Notes under the pieces: model-generated
What the model was told of the DNA's origin: nothing
Seen by the model: the letters and a program-made list of their open reading frames with translations, nothing else
Database searches by the model: none
Part shown: piece by piece, positions 30,154 through 38,451 of the stretch
Layout of the letters: every line of letters begins with the position of its first letter
How positions within the stretch are numbered: position 1 is the stretch's first letter
From: Bradyrhizobium arachidis
GTDB taxonomy: Bacteria > Pseudomonadota > Alphaproteobacteria > Rhizobiales > Xanthobacteraceae
DNA: 64,000 nucleotides
Direction of reading: 5' to 3'
NCBI RefSeq assembly: GCF_024758505.1
Contig: NZ_CP077970.1
Span: 1,054,001-1,118,000, forward strand
Position numbers and translations under genes: made by a program

Positions 30154-31887
30154 TTGCGGCGATGGCCGTTCGAGCGGCGTACAAATGCTCCGTGTTCTTC
30201 GCCAGCTTCTCACCTGCTTCTGAGTAATCGAGTGGTCCGGCTGGGATTCATCATCGGCTTTATCGCGTTGCTCGGAATGCTGCTGTCCGGGCTTGCGGCC
30301 TATCGTGTTCATGACCAGGAGCTGACCATCGACCGCATCGCGCTGGCGCGTGCGATCGACGTTCATGCGAGCCTGGTGCAGGACCGGCTGACGGAGCGCG
30401 AGCTGCTCGCCCGTGTCGCCTCCGGCCTGTTCCGGGCGCCGTCGGTGATCAAGCCCAACATGCTGGAGCCGCTGCGCTCGGCGATCTACGCCTTCAAGAC
30501 CGATTTCGTCGTCGCCTCTTGGATTGCCCGGCTCAGGCCCAACGAGCTGGACGCGGCGCGCGCAGCGCTTGCCGCCGCCGGCTTCCCCAATCCCACCATC
30601 CGCAATTTCGACGACAAGCCGCTCGACCCCGCCGCGCTCAGCCGGCCCATCGACGTGTTGATGGATCTCGAGCCGCGCAGCGACGATACCAAGGCGCTGC
30701 CCGGACGTGCCTACGATCAGGATCCGGTGCGCGGTGCGATGCTGGCGCGGGCCAAGGCGGAGAAACGGTCGGTCGCATCCGACCCGATCCCGCTGCTCCG
30801 CGACAACGGTGCGATCGGCGTCATCGTGGCCGCGCCCGTCATCCCCGAGGATGCGACGGAGCCCGCCGGCTTCATCACCTTTTCCTACGAGCTCGCCTCG
30901 CTGATGCTGACCAATGACGACATGTCGTTGTTCTCGGTTGCTTTGAAGGACCCGCGCAAGCCGGACGAAGAGCTGACCGCGAGCGATCAAGGGATCGTCA
31001 GCACGCGTGCGCTGTCGGACACTCGCGTGGCGTCGTCGATCCGGACCGTGAGCTTCGGCGGTCGGGACTGGCAGCTCAGCTACTATGCCAAGACCAATTC
31101 GGTGCGCCGCGCCGAGCAGACTGCAGTGATCGTGGCCGCGATCGGTTTCGCCATCACCGCGATGGTCTGCGGCTTGTTCGGCTATGTCGCCTACAACAAT
31201 CTGCGGCTCAGCCGCGAAATCCAGGTTCGGATCGGCTTCGAACGGCGGCTGACGGCGGTCATCGACGAGCTCAACCATCGGGTCAAGAACATCCTGGCGG
31301 TCATCCAGTCCATCGTCACGCGCACCCTCCGTCACGGCTCCGACATCGACGTCGCGCGCGAGCTGTTGATCGGCCGCATCCACGCTATGTCCAATGTGGT
31401 TTCGCTGCTGAGCGAGAGCCAGTGGCAGGGCGTGAAGCTGAAGGGCCTGTTCGAGGCGCGCGCAATTCCGCATGCCGACCGCATCGCCGTCACCGGCCCC
31501 GATATCGCGGTGAGCGCACGCGCCGCGCAGAGCCTGTCGCTCCTGTTCTTCGAGCTTGCCTCGCATTCCGACGAAGGATTGTCGCTGGTCGGCAAGCATC
31601 CGCACATCACCGCGAACTGGACGGTGACGGGCGAGGAGCCCGACGCGGTGTTTCATTTCCGCTGGGAGGAGTCCAACACCAGCGAAGCGACGCGCCGCGC
31701 CGATTCCGATTTCGGCCTGATCCTGCTTGATCGCGTTGCGCCGGAAGCACTCGGCGGCACCGCCAAGCGCTATTTCACGGACGGCAGCTATGTCTATGAG
31801 CTGACCGCACCGATGGAGACCGTCGTCGACATGACGGAGCGCGACCGCACGGAGAAGTTTTCGCAGCCGGTGAGGCCGGTGCGCTGA
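30154..31887 (+). CDS. Membrane sensor histidine kinase, HWE/HisKA_2 type, degenerate N box
   Basis: About 577 residues from a TTG at 30154; a GTG at 30232 is the alternative and no ATG is well placed. One membrane helix is near residues 32-54 (LGFIIGFIALLGMLLSGLAAY), then a periplasmic sensor of roughly 270 residues, a second helix near 330-350 (TAVIVAAIGFAITAMVCGLFGY) and a HWE-type phosphoacceptor region ELNHRVKNILAVIQSI. The C-terminal ATPase part is unusual: where family members have a conserved Asn (HELATNA type), this one reads FFELASHSDEGLS. It converges on ecfG, so it is a good candidate for a PhyR kinase or phosphatase. Confidence 0.85.
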   Translation: MRRWPFERRTNAPCSSPASHLLLSNRVVRLGFIIGFIALLGMLLSGLAAYRVHDQELTIDRIALARAIDVHASLVQDRLTERELLARVASGLFRAPSVIKPNMLEPLRSAIYAFKTDFVVASWIARLRPNELDAARAALAAAGFPNPTIRNFDDKPLDPAALSRPIDVLMDLEPRSDDTKALPGRAYDQDPVRGAMLARAKAEKRSVASDPIPLLRDNGAIGVIVAAPVIPEDATEPAGFITFSYELASLMLTNDDMSLFSVALKDPRKPDEELTASDQGIVSTRALSDTRVASSIRTVSFGGRDWQLSYYAKTNSVRRAEQTAVIVAAIGFAITAMVCGLFGYVAYNNLRLSREIQVRIGFERRLTAVIDELNHRVKNILAVIQSIVTRTLRHGSDIDVARELLIGRIHAMSNVVSLLSESQWQGVKLKGLFEARAIPHADRIAVTGPDIAVSARAAQSLSLLFFELASHSDEGLSLVGKHPHITANWTVTGEEPDAVFHFRWEESNTSEATRRADSDFGLILLDRVAPEALGGTAKRYFTDGSYVYELTAPMETVVDMTERDRTEKFSQPVRPVR

Positions 31888-31955
31888 AGCTATCCACACG
31901 CACTCCTCTTCCTTCTCCCACAAGGTGAGAAGGGAAGAACATACAGGCGCGAAAA

Positions 31956-31980
31956 GGCGGCCACCGGGGTGGCCGCCTTT
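31956..31980. terminator. Bidirectional terminator between the sensor kinase and ecfG
   Basis: A perfect 10-bp stem, GGCGGCCACC and GGTGGCCGCC with a 2-base loop, is flanked by AAAA and TTT. It serves the two convergent genes. Confidence 0.88.
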
Positions 31981-32002
31981 CATACTTCAGGGCCTTGACT
32001 TG

Positions 32003-32551
32003 TCAGCCGCCGCTGCCGCCGATCACGGCGCGCACCGTCTCGTCGGGACCGAAATCTTCGGCACCGTCGACATAGAGCAGCGCTGCGAGCTTCGAACGCG
32101 CGCGGTTGACACGGCTCTTGATGGTGCCGACCGCGCAACCGCAGATCGAGGCCGCATCCTCATAGGAGAAGCCCGAAGCTCCCACCAGGATCAGCGCTTC
32201 GCGCTGGTCTTGCGGCAGCTTGTCGAGCGCGGTGCGGAATTCCTCGAATTCGAGATGCGCATTCTGCGACGGCTGGGTCTTCAGCGTCTTGGCGTAGTTG
32301 CCTTCTGCATCCTCCACCTCCCGCCGCCGCTTGCGATAGTCGGAGCGGAAGAGGTTGCGCAGGATGGTGAACAGCCACGCCGGCAGATTCGAGCCAGGCT
32401 GGAACGAGTCGATGTTGGCGAGTGCGCGCAACAGCGTTTCCTGGACCAGGTCGTCGGCACGGTCGGCATTGCCGCTCAGTGAAATGGCGAACGCGCGCAG
32501 GCTCGGTACCGCCGCCAGGATGTCGTCGCGCAAGGAGTCCGTGAGAGGCAT
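32003..32551 (-). CDS. ecfG: General stress response sigma factor EcfG
   Basis: 182 residues, ECF sigma factor of the EcfG (ECF15) group. Region 2 is RADDLVQETLLRALANIDSF with WLFTILRNLFRSDYRKRRRE; region 4 is LDKLPQDQREALILVGASGFSYEDAASICGCAVGTIKSRVNRARSKL. It directs RNA polymerase to GGAAC-N16/17-CGTT-type promoters. It is sequestered by NepR, whose gene overlaps by one base (TAATG), and released when PhyR is phosphorylated. Confidence 0.95.
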   Translation of the reverse strand: MPLTDSLRDDILAAVPSLRAFAISLSGNADRADDLVQETLLRALANIDSFQPGSNLPAWLFTILRNLFRSDYRKRRREVEDAEGNYAKTLKTQPSQNAHLEFEEFRTALDKLPQDQREALILVGASGFSYEDAASICGCAVGTIKSRVNRARSKLAALLYVDGAEDFGPDETVRAVIGGSGG

Positions 32552-32781
32552 TAGTCCCTCCCATTGTTGTCGTTGGATCCCCCGCCATTTTCCACTTGGG
32601 GTGTACCTCCGGGGGTATCAAGTTTCTTGATCAGTTCTGCGAACCGCTCCGGAACCCCCTGTCTGACGACGTCGTCATACATGGCGCGCAATTGGTGCCC
32701 AATCCGGGATTGGATCTCCGGAGTGAGCCCTCCCTTGCCGGGGGTCGTGTTTCTGCTGGCTTGAGACTTGAGATCTTTCAT
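32551..32781 (-). CDS. nepR: Anti-sigma factor NepR
   Basis: 76 residues from the ATG at 32781 (MKDLKSQAS). The longer upstream reading would overlap the promoter region. NepR core stretch: LTPEIQSRIGHQLRAMYDDVVRQGVPERFAELIKKLD; the tail is disordered (Gly/Asn rich). NepR binds EcfG in unstressed cells and PhyR in stressed cells. Translational coupling with ecfG is shown by the one-base overlap. Confidence 0.93.
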   Translation of the reverse strand: MKDLKSQASRNTTPGKGGLTPEIQSRIGHQLRAMYDDVVRQGVPERFAELIKKLDTPGGTPQVENGGGSNDNNGRD

Positions 32782-32863
32782 GACCTGTTCCACGTTTCCC
32801 CGAGTTAAGTCGCTGTAGAATCTAGAAATTCTCTCAACCGGGAGCCGTTCCCTAGAAAGACCC

Positions 32864-32888
32864 AATGCGAAGTTCGCCAAAAAGTTCC
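32864..32888 (-). promoter_or_regulatory. Putative EcfG promoter driving nepR-ecfG
   Basis: Reading the minus strand: GGAAC, 16 bases, CATT. The -35 is perfect and the -10 differs by one base from CGTT. It shares a palindrome with the promoter on the other strand, and fits the known autoregulation of this sigma factor. Confidence 0.65.
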
Positions 32889-32897
32889 GCGTTAAGC

Positions 32898-32922
32898 GGA
32901 ACTTTTCTTGGGTTCGGACGTC
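32898..32922 (+). promoter_or_regulatory. Putative EcfG promoter driving phyR
   Basis: GGAAC, 16 bases, CGTC. It lies 67 bases before the phyR start. Its -35 and the one on the minus strand form the palindrome GTTCCGC-GTTAA-GCGGAAC at 32884-32902. Confidence 0.7.
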
Positions 32923-32988
32923 TTCAAGCCTACAGGGGAACCCGGGCCGCCCCTAACGATGCCTGGCCCAAAGAAGAATGGAGTGGGG

Positions 32989-33795
32989 ATGACCCGTTCA
33001 CAGCTTGTTGCTGAGCACTTGCCGTTGTTGCGCCGGTACGCCCGTGCCCTGACGGGCACCCAGTCATCCGGCGACGCCTACGTTGCAGCGATGCTGGAAG
33101 CCATGCTGGGCGATCCTTCCGTGCTTGACGAGAGTCATGGACCGCGCGCCGGCCTGTTCCGGCTGTTCACCCAGATCTGGAATTCCGTCTCGATCAACGA
33201 CGATTCGGAAGTGACGACACTGCCGATGCCGCCGGAGCGGCGGCTGTCGAACATCACGCCATTGCCGCGTCAGGCCTTCCTGCTGCTGTCGCTCGAGGGC
33301 TTTTCGGAGGAGGAGGTTGCCTTCATCCTTGGCTCCGACGTCGCAGAGACGCGGCGCCTTGCCGATGCGGCCGGCCGCGAGATGGCGGCGGAGATCGCGA
33401 CCGACGTGCTGATCATCGAGGACGAGACCTTCATCGCCATGGACCTCGAAAGCCTGGTGAAGAACCTCGGGCACAATGTGGTGGGTGTCGCCCGCACGCA
33501 TTCGGACGCAGTGGCGCTCGCCAAGAACAAGCGCCCCGGCCTGATCCTCGCCGACATCCAGCTTGCCGACGGCTCGTCGGGGCTGGACGCCGTCAACGAG
33601 CTGCTCAGGACCTTTGAGGTACCGGTGGTGTTCATTACCGCCTATCCGGAGCGCTTCCTCACCGGCGAGCGTCCCGAGCCGGCGTTCCTGATCTCGAAGC
33701 CGTTCCAGCCGGCCATGGTATCGGCGGTGGCGAGCCAGGCGCTGTTCTTCCAGCGCAACTCGCGCAACCGCGCGCCCAAAGCGCCCGCGGCATAA
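32989..33795 (+). CDS. phyR: Stress response anti-anti-sigma regulator PhyR
   Basis: 268 residues from the ATG at 32989 (GGAG upstream); a further start 81 bases earlier is less likely. The N-terminal half is an EcfG-like sigma domain (LLRRYARALTGTQSSGDAYVAAML, LPRQAFLLLSLEGFSEEEVAFILG). The C-terminal half is a receiver domain with acidic pair DE (IIEDETFIAMD), phospho-acceptor Asp in LILADIQLADGSSGLD, Thr in FITAYPER and Lys in FLISKPFQP. Phosphorylated PhyR captures NepR and frees EcfG. Confidence 0.96.
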   Translation: MTRSQLVAEHLPLLRRYARALTGTQSSGDAYVAAMLEAMLGDPSVLDESHGPRAGLFRLFTQIWNSVSINDDSEVTTLPMPPERRLSNITPLPRQAFLLLSLEGFSEEEVAFILGSDVAETRRLADAAGREMAAEIATDVLIIEDETFIAMDLESLVKNLGHNVVGVARTHSDAVALAKNKRPGLILADIQLADGSSGLDAVNELLRTFEVPVVFITAYPERFLTGERPEPAFLISKPFQPAMVSAVASQALFFQRNSRNRAPKAPAA

Positions 33796-33842
33796 GAGGG
33801 GCGCCCGCGGCGCAAGTTCGCGGCGAACCTCTACCGAATTGA

Positions 33843-33872
33843 GCCGGCGTGTCGAAAGGCACGCCGGCTTTT
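33843..33872 (+). terminator. Rho-independent terminator of phyR
   Basis: A 9-bp perfect stem, GCCGGCGTG and CACGCCGGC with an 8-base loop, followed by TTTT, 48 bases after the phyR stop. Confidence 0.88.
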
Positions 33873-33969
33873 CGTTGGCTTGCCGGTGTGCTTGACGGCG
33901 ACGGGATTCCTCCGTTGATACCGGGTTTGGCCGGCCGTGCTGCGGCCGTCACCTATCCGGAGATCTCTC

Positions 33970-34572
33970 ATGCCCAACCAATCCCTCCTCGACCGCCTGG
34001 CTATCCGCGACCTCGTCGAAAACTGGGCAGTCTGGCGCGATGCCGGCGATTGGGAGCGATTTGCGACCGTCTGGCACGAGGAAGGCTGGATGTCGGCAAC
34101 CTGGTTTCAGGGGCCGGCTGCAGATTTCATCCGGGTTAGCCGGGAAGGCTTTGCAAAGGGCGTGCGTATCCTGCACTTCCTGGGCGGCACCAGCATCGAC
34201 CTCGAAGGCGCGCGCGCCATCGCGCAGACCAAGATGACCATCTCGCAGCGCGCGCCGGTGCACGATGTCCTGTGCGACGTCGTCTGCACGGGTCGCTTCT
34301 ACGACTTCCTGGAAAAGCGCGGTGGCAGATGGGGCATCGTCCGCCGCCAGCCGATCTATGAGAAGGATCGGATCGATCCGGTCGATCCCGCCGCCGCTAT
34401 CCGGCTCGATGCGGAAAAACTGGCCGCTCTTCCCGAAGGCTATCGCCATCTCGCCTACATGCAGGAGCTGATCGGCTACAAGGTGAAGCGCGACATGCCG
34501 ATGCTGACCGGCGCTGAGGTCGACAAGCTTTACACCCAAGGTCGCGACTGGTTAGCCGGCAAGGCCAGCTAA
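33970..34572 (+). CDS. SnoaL/NTF2-like domain protein
   Basis: 200 residues from the ATG at 33970 (MPNQSLLDRLAIRDLVENWAVWRDAGDWERFATVWHEE). The opening helix followed by a W-rich strand is typical of the SnoaL-type NTF2 fold (about 140 residues), here with an additional C-terminal helical part ending LYTQGRDWLAGKAS. Members bind or isomerise small ligands; no substrate can be assigned. It is a stand-alone gene between phyR and a minus-strand response regulator. Confidence 0.8.
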   Translation: MPNQSLLDRLAIRDLVENWAVWRDAGDWERFATVWHEEGWMSATWFQGPAADFIRVSREGFAKGVRILHFLGGTSIDLEGARAIAQTKMTISQRAPVHDVLCDVVCTGRFYDFLEKRGGRWGIVRRQPIYEKDRIDPVDPAAAIRLDAEKLAALPEGYRHLAYMQELIGYKVKRDMPMLTGAEVDKLYTQGRDWLAGKAS

Positions 34573-34605
34573 CAAGACGGGCTGAGAAACCCGGCCAACC
34601 AAAAA

Positions 34606-34962
34606 TCAATGGGTGGCTTCGCGGATCAGGGCGGTCGGATAAACCGGCTTCGCCAGGAATGTCACCCCGTCGGGGAGTGCCGTCGCGGGCGCCTGACCTG
34701 AGATCACCACTACCCGCAATGCAGGATTATTCGTTCGGGCAAAGCGGGCGAGTTCGATTCCGTTCATTCGCCCCACCAGATTGATGTCGGTGACAAGCAG
34801 AACGGGATGCCTCATCTTAAGGGCGAGCGATGCGGTTTCTGCGTCCTCGCACTGGATCACCTGGAAATCACTTGCTTCCAGAAGCAGCGCGATCATGTCC
34901 CGCTGGATGTCGTCATCCTCAACGACGATCGCCAGGCGAGGGAATGGTTTTGACTGGCCCAT
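34606..34962 (-). CDS. Single-domain response regulator
   Basis: 118 residues, receiver domain only. The acidic cluster is EDDD (about residues 15-18), the phosphorylation Asp lies in VLLVTDINLVGRMNG, Ser replaces Thr in VVVISGQAP, and Lys is present in FLAKPVYP. It has no output domain, so it works by protein contact (a stress or chemotaxis modulator). The proximity of the general stress locus suggests a GSR phosphorelay partner (inference). Confidence 0.9.
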   Translation of the reverse strand: MGQSKPFPRLAIVVEDDDIQRDMIALLLEASDFQVIQCEDAETASLALKMRHPVLLVTDINLVGRMNGIELARFARTNNPALRVVVISGQAPATALPDGVTFLAKPVYPTALIREATH

Positions 34963-35328
34963 TGCATTACCTCCGCGCTTTGTAACTTATGTTAAAGCGC
35001 GGGACCGGTTTCGGTTTCGGGGCGGAAATTATTTGAGGGTCCGGGTTGTGCCGCGCTGCGAGCGGCGGCGGCTTGTCGAGGTGGCGAGTGAATATGAAGC
35101 GGCCTGCTCATGCGGCAGCGCACAGGACAGCAGACAAAAGTAAGGCGCGACTGGCATCACCGCGTCGGTGGTCGAATTCCGCGCTTGTCCCCGATCGTCC
35201 GTTGCAGCCTACTAACGCTTTGTAAGTTCTGCTATAATCGCTTCACATAAATTCCGCCACCGTTCACGGATGTTCGCCGCCATCCGCTGCAATCCGTGTT
35301 CAATGGTGGGGCGGAGAGTGGGGCGGAC
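34963..35328. other. Intergenic region upstream of the integrase, candidate attachment region
   Basis: 366 bases. I see no credible gene, tRNA or tmRNA in it, though P4-type integrases usually target such genes. Two loosely similar A/T-rich tracts, each beginning GCTTTGTAA (near 34977 and 35217), are the only repeated feature noticed. An attachment core could lie here but cannot be fixed without the right-hand junction. Confidence 0.4.
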
Positions 35329-36594
35329 ATGGCCAAAAGACAGTTGCACAAGCTCTCCGCGCGGGAAGCAGAGGCTATCATTGAGCCCGGGCGCCATAGT
35401 GACGGCGGCGGCCTTTACCTCGCGATTGAGACGGGTGCGCACGCGCGACGCCAATGGATTTTCCTCTACCGTGCGCGCGGCACCGGCAAGCGCCGAGAGA
35501 TCGGGCTGGGCCCCGCCAAGGGCAAAGGCAGGGACGGCATCTCGCTCGCTGACGCCCGACTCAAGGCTGCAGACACACGCAAGAAACTGGCCGAAGGCAA
35601 GGACCCGGCGGCGGAGCGGCGTGCCGAAATGCTGGCGGCTACGACGTTCGGAGAGTTCGCGGATGCCTTCCTGGTATCGATCAAGGCGGGCTTCAAAGGC
35701 AAGAACACGCTGGCCGACTGGACACGAGACCTAAAGGTCCGGTGCAAGCCTATCCGGGAAATCGAGCTCGCCAACATCACGGTGAACGATGTGTTGGGGA
35801 TCTTGTCGCCCATATGGATGACGATCAACCGCACGGCACGCGAAACTCGAAGCCGCATTGAGCGCGTCCTTGACGCTGCAGAGGCCAGGGGGTTTCGGTC
35901 CGGCAAGAACCCCGCGATGTGGAAGACCTTGAAGCCGCTCTTGCCGAAGTCAAAGCGGTCGAAGCGCCATCACAAAGCCGCACCCTACAAAGATGTACCC
36001 GTCATCGTTCAGGCGCTGCAAGCCAAGCACGAAGCGGCGGACACGGCCGTCAATCTCGCCGCCGAATACATCATCTTGACGGCGGTGCGGACCAGCGAAG
36101 CGCGCCTTATGCGCGTGCGCGAGGTGGACTTTGCAGAACGGCTTTGGACAATCCCAGCGGAACGGATGAAGTCAGAAGACCATCCCGAAGGCAAAGATTT
36201 CGAAGTGCCGCTCTGCGACCGCGCCGTTGCGATCTTGAAAGCTGTCATCCCTAAGGAGGCCGCGCGTAGCGCCTACGTATTCGCCGGACAATGGTCCAAG
36301 GACCGTACGAAGCCGCTCGGTATGAATGCCGTGCTGCAAGCACTAAAGGCAGTCTATCCGGCTATGACGACCCACGGATGCCGGTCCAGTTTCCGCGATT
36401 GGGCGGGTGACGAAACGCGTTTCGAACGCGAAATTGCGGAAATGGCATTGGCCCATAAGGTGGGTGATGAAACGGAGCAAGCCTATCGGCGTGGGAACGC
36501 GTTGAAGAAGCGGCGACAGTTGATGGACGCTTGGGGCCGATACGTCGCAAGCGGTTCTAACGTGATCCGACTCCCTCGTGGCGGGTTGGTATAA
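35329..36594 (+). CDS. P4-type tyrosine integrase
   Basis: 421 residues from MAKRQLHKLSAREAEAI (ATG at 35329). The N-terminal arm-binding domain (DGGGLYLAI, RREIGLG) is typical of P4-like integrases. The catalytic domain keeps the expected tetrad: Arg about 254 (TAVRTSEARL), His-x-x-Arg about 349-352 (HGCRSSFRDWA), His about 376 (ALAHKVGD) and Tyr about 386 (EQAYRRG). It appears intact and probably catalysed insertion of the island to its right. Confidence 0.94.
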   Translation: MAKRQLHKLSAREAEAIIEPGRHSDGGGLYLAIETGAHARRQWIFLYRARGTGKRREIGLGPAKGKGRDGISLADARLKAADTRKKLAEGKDPAAERRAEMLAATTFGEFADAFLVSIKAGFKGKNTLADWTRDLKVRCKPIREIELANITVNDVLGILSPIWMTINRTARETRSRIERVLDAAEARGFRSGKNPAMWKTLKPLLPKSKRSKRHHKAAPYKDVPVIVQALQAKHEAADTAVNLAAEYIILTAVRTSEARLMRVREVDFAERLWTIPAERMKSEDHPEGKDFEVPLCDRAVAILKAVIPKEAARSAYVFAGQWSKDRTKPLGMNAVLQALKAVYPAMTTHGCRSSFRDWAGDETRFEREIAEMALAHKVGDETEQAYRRGNALKKRRQLMDAWGRYVASGSNVIRLPRGGLV

Positions 36595-37095
36595 TTCGAC
36601 ACGCGTCCCGCGCGGCGCTTTGACCTTTGTTTCCGGTGTCCTTTCCGACCGCTGAGACTAATACCGCCTTCGATAACGACGTAAGCGCGAATCGAAACGC
36701 GCAGGAAAAAGAGGCAGGGATACTGTCCGTCGTGGGTCTGGCTGATAGTTCGAGGACCGTCGGTGTCGGCAAACGGGTGATTCCCCGTCTTCCTGCGGCG
36801 AGGGATGCATACGTCTAAAGGTTATCGATCGAGCCGCTTCGATAGCGTGGCGCGGAGCCCATCGCTGTCGCGCCCGAAGGTGGCTGCGGGCGGCCGAACC
36901 TAGGCCCCCCCGCAGCATCGGCCTCGGCGGCGCGGTAGTAACCTTTTGGGGCTGGTGAGGTAACCGGTGTTCGCCAAAATCTAAGCTTGCCTTTACAGCT
37001 CTCGGTTGAGTTTATAGCATCGCGTGCGGAAGGACGTCGTGCTGCGGTAACGCGCCGCCGGTGTCTCTTACGTCGTCGCATTTGAATCATGAATT
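36595..37095. other. Non-coding gap after the integrase
   Basis: About 500 bases between the integrase and the hydrolase gene. Short open frames exist on both strands but their translations are low-complexity and lack ribosome sites. No tRNA, insertion sequence or clear repeat was recognised. Confidence 0.5.
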
Positions 37096-37107
37096 TTGGG
37101 GGCTCTC

Positions 37108-38433
37108 TTGATCTGGTCAGTGATTCGAGCAGCTACGGCATTGCTTCTCTCGGCGAGTTGCGCGTTCGCGCAGAACTCCACTCCCCCGGTTTCCGAGCCT
37201 TGTGCGGCGATAAGGGCATCGCTGAATCCCGATCTGGACGAACAAGCCGAAAAGCTGAATAAGCAGGCTGCTGACCTCAAGGCGCGTATCGCCCCCCTGA
37301 ACGAAGGCGCCGAGAAGGATGCGCTCGACAAGGAGTTGAAGGACATCCAAGGAAAACTGCTCGATCTTGTTTTCGCCCGCGAATGCATACGCTCTGACAT
37401 GACCATCCAAGTGTTTCGAGGTCCGAGCGATCCACCCACCAAGTGGATCGAGATCACGACGTATTTCGCAACAAACCGACAGGCGACCGGAAGCTCGGTG
37501 CCAGAGAAATTCTTCGGCCCGGAGCGGTCGAAGGACAACGAGAACGAGAACCAATTCGGAAAGACTGTTGTTTCGATTCCGACGGCGAGAAGGGCCGGCG
37601 AATTGAATTTACCCAGCCTCTGGAAGCTCGAGGTCAACCCGGATCCGGCCAAGCATTTCGTCTTCAAGCAGGTCATACCGCTGGATACCGCTGCCGCGAC
37701 GGCCGAAATGGCGAAGATCATCGGTCAGAGCACAAAGAAGTCTCTTCTTGTCTTCGTTCACGGGTACAACGTCAGTTTCGCGGACGCCGCCCTGCGAACC
37801 GCGCAGCTCGCGCACGATCTCTCGTTTCCCGGTACTGCCGTGTTCTACAGTTGGCCTTCGCTCGCCACGACGCAAGGCTACTGGCACGACGAAGAAACGG
37901 TTCAACTCTCGGAAGATGCGTTCGATGCCTTTCTGGACAACATAGCCGGTCTCGGCGCGTCCGAAGTATTTCTCATCGCGCACAGCATGGGCAACCGGCT
38001 CGTCACTACGGTCCTGAGAGATCGGGCGGCGAAAGGAAAGACTATCCCGAATTTGAGAGAGCTCCTGCTGGCCGCCCCCGACGTGAACGCGGAGATCTTC
38101 CGTGAGAAGATAATTCCAGGTCTTGCGGCCATCGACGTACATCGGACGATCTATGCATCCAGTTCTGACGTTGCGTTGCGGGCTTCGAAGATTGTCCACG
38201 ACTACCGCCGCGTCGGCGAGACCACCGACGGTGTGCTGACCTTCAAAGGGTACGAGACCGTGGATGCTTCGAAGGCCGCGCCGGCTGTCCGCGCTTTCGG
38301 GCATTCGTACGTCGTCGACAGCACTAAAGTGCTCGGCGATATCGCGGATACGCTGAGCCTGCACTTCACCGCGGACCAGAGGAGCCTGCCAAAGCAGGGG
38401 ACTCCGCCCGACATCTGGTGGGTGCTCAAGTGA
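37108..38433 (+). CDS. Secreted alpha/beta hydrolase of the DUF900 family
   Basis: About 441 residues from a TTG at 37108 with GGGGG 5 bases upstream; a TTG at 37096 and a GTG at 37132 are alternatives, all giving the same signal peptide (ALLLSASCAFAQ). A charged, probably coiled-coil stretch follows (DEQAEKLNKQAADLKARIAPLNEGAEKDALDKEL). The hydrolase core begins IEITTYFATNRQATGS and has LLVFVHGYNVSF (oxyanion region) and the nucleophile elbow IAHSMGNR. Asp and His residues are available further on (LAAPDVNAEIF; AFGHSYVVDS). Substrate unknown. It lies 18 bases upstream of the TPR-CHAT gene, so the two are surely co-transcribed. Confidence 0.85.
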   Translation: MIWSVIRAATALLLSASCAFAQNSTPPVSEPCAAIRASLNPDLDEQAEKLNKQAADLKARIAPLNEGAEKDALDKELKDIQGKLLDLVFARECIRSDMTIQVFRGPSDPPTKWIEITTYFATNRQATGSSVPEKFFGPERSKDNENENQFGKTVVSIPTARRAGELNLPSLWKLEVNPDPAKHFVFKQVIPLDTAAATAEMAKIIGQSTKKSLLVFVHGYNVSFADAALRTAQLAHDLSFPGTAVFYSWPSLATTQGYWHDEETVQLSEDAFDAFLDNIAGLGASEVFLIAHSMGNRLVTTVLRDRAAKGKTIPNLRELLLAAPDVNAEIFREKIIPGLAAIDVHRTIYASSSDVALRASKIVHDYRRVGETTDGVLTFKGYETVDASKAAPAVRAFGHSYVVDSTKVLGDIADTLSLHFTADQRSLPKQGTPPDIWWVLK

Positions 38434-38451
38434 AGTGATCGAGAGGGCAAT

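Noticed and set aside
31899..31935. A short inverted repeat (CCTTCTCCCAC...GTGAGAAGG) after the sensor kinase gene.
   Set aside because: Too degenerate to call as a member of the palindromic repeat family; a clear terminator follows it at 31956-31980.
36627..36818. Short open frames after the integrase.
   Set aside because: Low-information translations, no ribosome site, no resemblance to known small proteins.
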